Position numbers and translations under genes: made by a program. From positions 6,138,001-6,202,000 of the forward strand of contig NZ_CP082301.1 in the NCBI RefSeq assembly GCF_019880305.1: DNA of 64,000 bases. Reading direction: 5' to 3'. Under the pieces are notes generated by a model. That model ran no database searches, was not told the DNA's origin, and was given only the letters and a program-made list of their open reading frames with translations. How positions within the stretch are numbered: the stretch's first letter is position 1; each line of letters begins with the position of its first letter. The DNA is from Streptomyces decoyicus. GTDB lineage: Bacteria; Actinomycetota; Actinomycetes; Streptomycetales; Streptomycetaceae. Shown piece after piece: positions 61,904-64,000 of this stretch.

Positions 61904-63924
61904 ACGAATGCCCCGGCCCCGACGGTGGCCAGCCCGCCGAGCGCATCCCCGCCCACCAGGGCGCGGGCACGATCGAGTCCGTACCGCGCCAGCAGCGGCG
62001 CGCCGCGGACGACGGCTGCCACCAGCAGCCCCACGAGGCCGCGGACCCGGCCGCCCCGCACGGCGCCCCCGGCCCGTACGACCGCACCCGGTCCGGGGAC
62101 CACGACCCCCTCGACCACCCGGATCCGGCCGTCGCCGCCGACGCCGCGGGCATCGAGCATCTGCTGCGCTGCTGGCTCCGCGAGAACGGCACCCACCGCC
62201 CGGCCGAAGCCGGACTGCGCATCCCCCTGCGGGCCGCCGCGGGCGCCCTGGACATCCCCGTCCGCTACTGGTCGCCCACGGGCTGGCACCGGCTGGGCGC
62301 CCCCACTCTCGAAGGCGCCCCGGCCGGCGCCGCCCCGCTGGACGCCGTCACCCTCGCCGCGCTGCTGCGCCGCGAGGCCGCTTACGGCGACCGCCGGGCC
62401 TCCGAAGGCGGCGAGCACCGCGTGGCGGACACCGACGAGCGGCCGGCACCGGACGGCGAGGGGCAGCAGGCACCGGACGGCGACGGCGCCGAACTCATCG
62501 GCCGGGTCGCCAACTCCGTGCGCAATGTCGCCACGTTCCTCACCGACCGGCGCGCCCGGCCCGCCGACGACCACGGCGCCCTCTTCCTCGAAGCCGAACA
62601 GTCCCTCCTCTTCGGCCACCCGCTGCACCCCACACCCAAGAGCCGCGAAGGCCTCTCCGACGCCGAGACCCGGGCCTATTCGCCCGAACTGCGCGGCGCC
62701 TTCCCGCTGCACTGGATGGCCGTGCACCGCTCCGCCCTGGCCGCCGACTCCGCCTGGACCGAACGCGGCAAGTCCGTCCCGGCCGAGCAGCTCGCCAGGG
62801 GCCTCGCCGGGGACGGCCTCCGGCTCCCCGACGACACCGTGCCCCTGCCGCTGCACCCCTGGCAGGCCAGGGAACTCGCCGACCGCCCCGACGTCACCGC
62901 CCTCCGCGAGGCCGGACTGCTGCACGACCTCGGCGCCCACGGCCCGCGCTGGCACCCCACCTCCTCCGTCCGCACGGTCTACCGGCCCGACGCGGACGCC
63001 ATGCTCAAGCTCTCCCTCGGGCTGCGCATCACCAACTCCCGCCGGGAGAACCTCCGTAAGGAACTGGTCCGCGGTGTGGAGGTGCACCGGCTGTTGCGCA
63101 CGGGCCTCGCGGAGCAGTGGCAGATCGTCCACCCGGGCTTCGACATCGTCCGCGACCCGGCCTATCTCGCCGTCGACGGCCCCGACGGCGAACCCGTCCA
63201 GGGACTCGACGTCGTCATCCGCCACAACCCCTTCAGCACCACCGACGACGCCGTCTGCGTCGCCGGTCTCACCTCTCCCCGGCCCTGGCCCGGCCACTCG
63301 GGGGTGCGCTCCCGGCTCGAGGTTCTCGTCATCACGCTCGGCGCCCGCACCGGCCGCGCCCTGGACGCCGTGGCCACCGAATGGTTCCTGCGCTACCTCG
63401 AAGCGGTCGTACGGCCCCTGCTGTGGCTCGACGGAACGGCCGGCATCGTCCTGGAGGCCCACCAGCAGAACACCCTCGTGCTGCTGGACCCCGACGGCTG
63501 GCCGGTCGGCGGCCGCTACCGCGACAACCAGGGCTACTACTTCCGCACCTCCCGCCGCGCCGAGCTGGAGCGGCGGCTGCCCGGTATCGGCGTGGCGAGC
63601 GACAGCTTCGTCGCCGACGACGTCACCGACGAACGCTTCGCCTACTACCTCGGCATCAACAACGTCCTCGGCCTCATCGGGGCCTTCGGCGCCCAGCGGC
63701 TGGTCCGCGAGGAGATCCTGCTCGCCGCCTTCCGGCGCTTCCTCGCCGACGCCGCCGCGGCCCCCCGCGCGCACCGCTCGCCGCTGCCGGAGCAGCTGCT
63801 GGCCGCCCGCACGCTGCGCTGCAAGGCCAATCTGGCGACCCGGCTGCACGGTCTCGACGAACTCGTCGGCCCCGTCGAAACCCAGTCCGTCTACGTCACC
63901 CTGCCCAACCCCCTCGCCCCGTAG
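61900..63924 (+). CDS. IucA/IucC family NRPS-independent siderophore synthetase
   Basis: 674 residues, about 80 longer than typical because of a Pro/Asp/His-rich N-terminal extension and a polar insert near residue 175. Core motifs: EQSLLFGHPLHPTPKSREG (ATP/carboxylate region), LPLHPWQARELADRP, SSVRTVYRPDADAMLKLSLGLRITNSRRENL, HQQNTLVLLD, and a C-terminal FhuF-like part. The family condenses citrate or dicarboxylates with amines or hydroxylamines. With the preceding aminotransferase it marks a hydroxamate/carboxylate siderophore cluster that continues beyond 64 kb. The start ATG overlaps the upstream stop. The last 76 bp of the window hold nothing recognisable. Confidence 0.92.
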   Translation: MNECPGPDGGQPAERIPAHQGAGTIESVPRQQRRAADDGCHQQPHEAADPAAPHGAPGPYDRTRSGDHDPLDHPDPAVAADAAGIEHLLRCWLRENGTHRPAEAGLRIPLRAAAGALDIPVRYWSPTGWHRLGAPTLEGAPAGAAPLDAVTLAALLRREAAYGDRRASEGGEHRVADTDERPAPDGEGQQAPDGDGAELIGRVANSVRNVATFLTDRRARPADDHGALFLEAEQSLLFGHPLHPTPKSREGLSDAETRAYSPELRGAFPLHWMAVHRSALAADSAWTERGKSVPAEQLARGLAGDGLRLPDDTVPLPLHPWQARELADRPDVTALREAGLLHDLGAHGPRWHPTSSVRTVYRPDADAMLKLSLGLRITNSRRENLRKELVRGVEVHRLLRTGLAEQWQIVHPGFDIVRDPAYLAVDGPDGEPVQGLDVVIRHNPFSTTDDAVCVAGLTSPRPWPGHSGVRSRLEVLVITLGARTGRALDAVATEWFLRYLEAVVRPLLWLDGTAGIVLEAHQQNTLVLLDPDGWPVGGRYRDNQGYYFRTSRRAELERRLPGIGVASDSFVADDVTDERFAYYLGINNVLGLIGAFGAQRLVREEILLAAFRRFLADAAAAPRAHRSPLPEQLLAARTLRCKANLATRLHGLDELVGPVETQSVYVTLPNPLAP

Positions 63925-64000
63925 CCGCCCGGCACAACCCCCGCCCGCAGCCTCCCGACCCCCGTCCCCGCCCCCGGCGCCCCGCGACCCACCAGGCCAC

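Overview
The window is high-GC, densely packed, double-stranded-coding DNA with GTG/TTG starts, many apparently leaderless starts and gene families typical of Streptomyces (OsaA/OsaB, FtsK with an Ala/Lys/Pro-rich head, ClgR, Dps, RecA-RecX, GluABCD with GluR-GluK, RshA). The gene order from the osaAB-ftsK end to the hflX-siderophore end matches, as far as I remember it, the recA-miaB-rshA arm of Streptomyces chromosomes, so this is read as core chromosome of a Streptomyces or close relative. No rRNA, tRNA, CRISPR array, insertion sequence or prophage gene was seen.

Layout. 1-10.4 kb: the end of a hybrid histidine kinase and its response regulator (osmoadaptation pair), ftsK, a RodZ-like membrane HTH protein, then the tightly coupled rimO-pgsA-cinA run, clgR and a Dps ferritin. 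10.5-20.6 kb: a small membrane protein, an SDR oxidoreductase, a Nei-type DNA glycosylase, the giant helicase Lhr, an AraC regulator, the AzlC/AzlD amino-acid exporter and a toroid-fold protein of unknown role. 20.7-31.4 kb: an accessory-looking signalling block. A translationally coupled RsbR-RsbS-RsbT module continues into two PP2C phosphatases, followed by an RsbW-type kinase, a MarR regulator and an RsbV-type antagonist. It is bracketed by two paralogous SpoIIE-type phosphatases. One has an intact divergent MarR regulator; the other has a MarR relic whose DNA-binding core is deleted. The first phosphatase also has Asn where the catalytic Asp of the DGMG motif should be. No sigma factor is encoded in the block.

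31.8-46.3 kb: DUF3046, an AI-2E family exporter, recA (SOS box, plus a DnaA-box sequence in its leader) and recX; then a rhodanese-cysteine dioxygenase operon preceded by a 28-residue Cys-ending leader peptide that looks like a cysteine-responsive attenuator; a flavoprotein monooxygenase; the gluABCD glutamate importer with divergent gluR-gluK; a cold-shock protein with a folded 5' leader; and an orphan TAXI-family binding protein.

46.6-64 kb: DoxX, miaB, an extradiol-dioxygenase-like protein, an Ala/Glu-rich protein, miaA, a small membrane protein, dapF behind a C-rich tract, the (p)ppGpp enzyme rshA, an M1 aminopeptidase with a collagen-like tail, hflX, a lipoprotein serine protease, and the start of an NRPS-independent siderophore operon (aminotransferase plus IucA/IucC synthetase) that runs to the window edge. 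The strongest candidates for something new are the duplicated, partly decayed stressosome block and the cysteine leader peptide.
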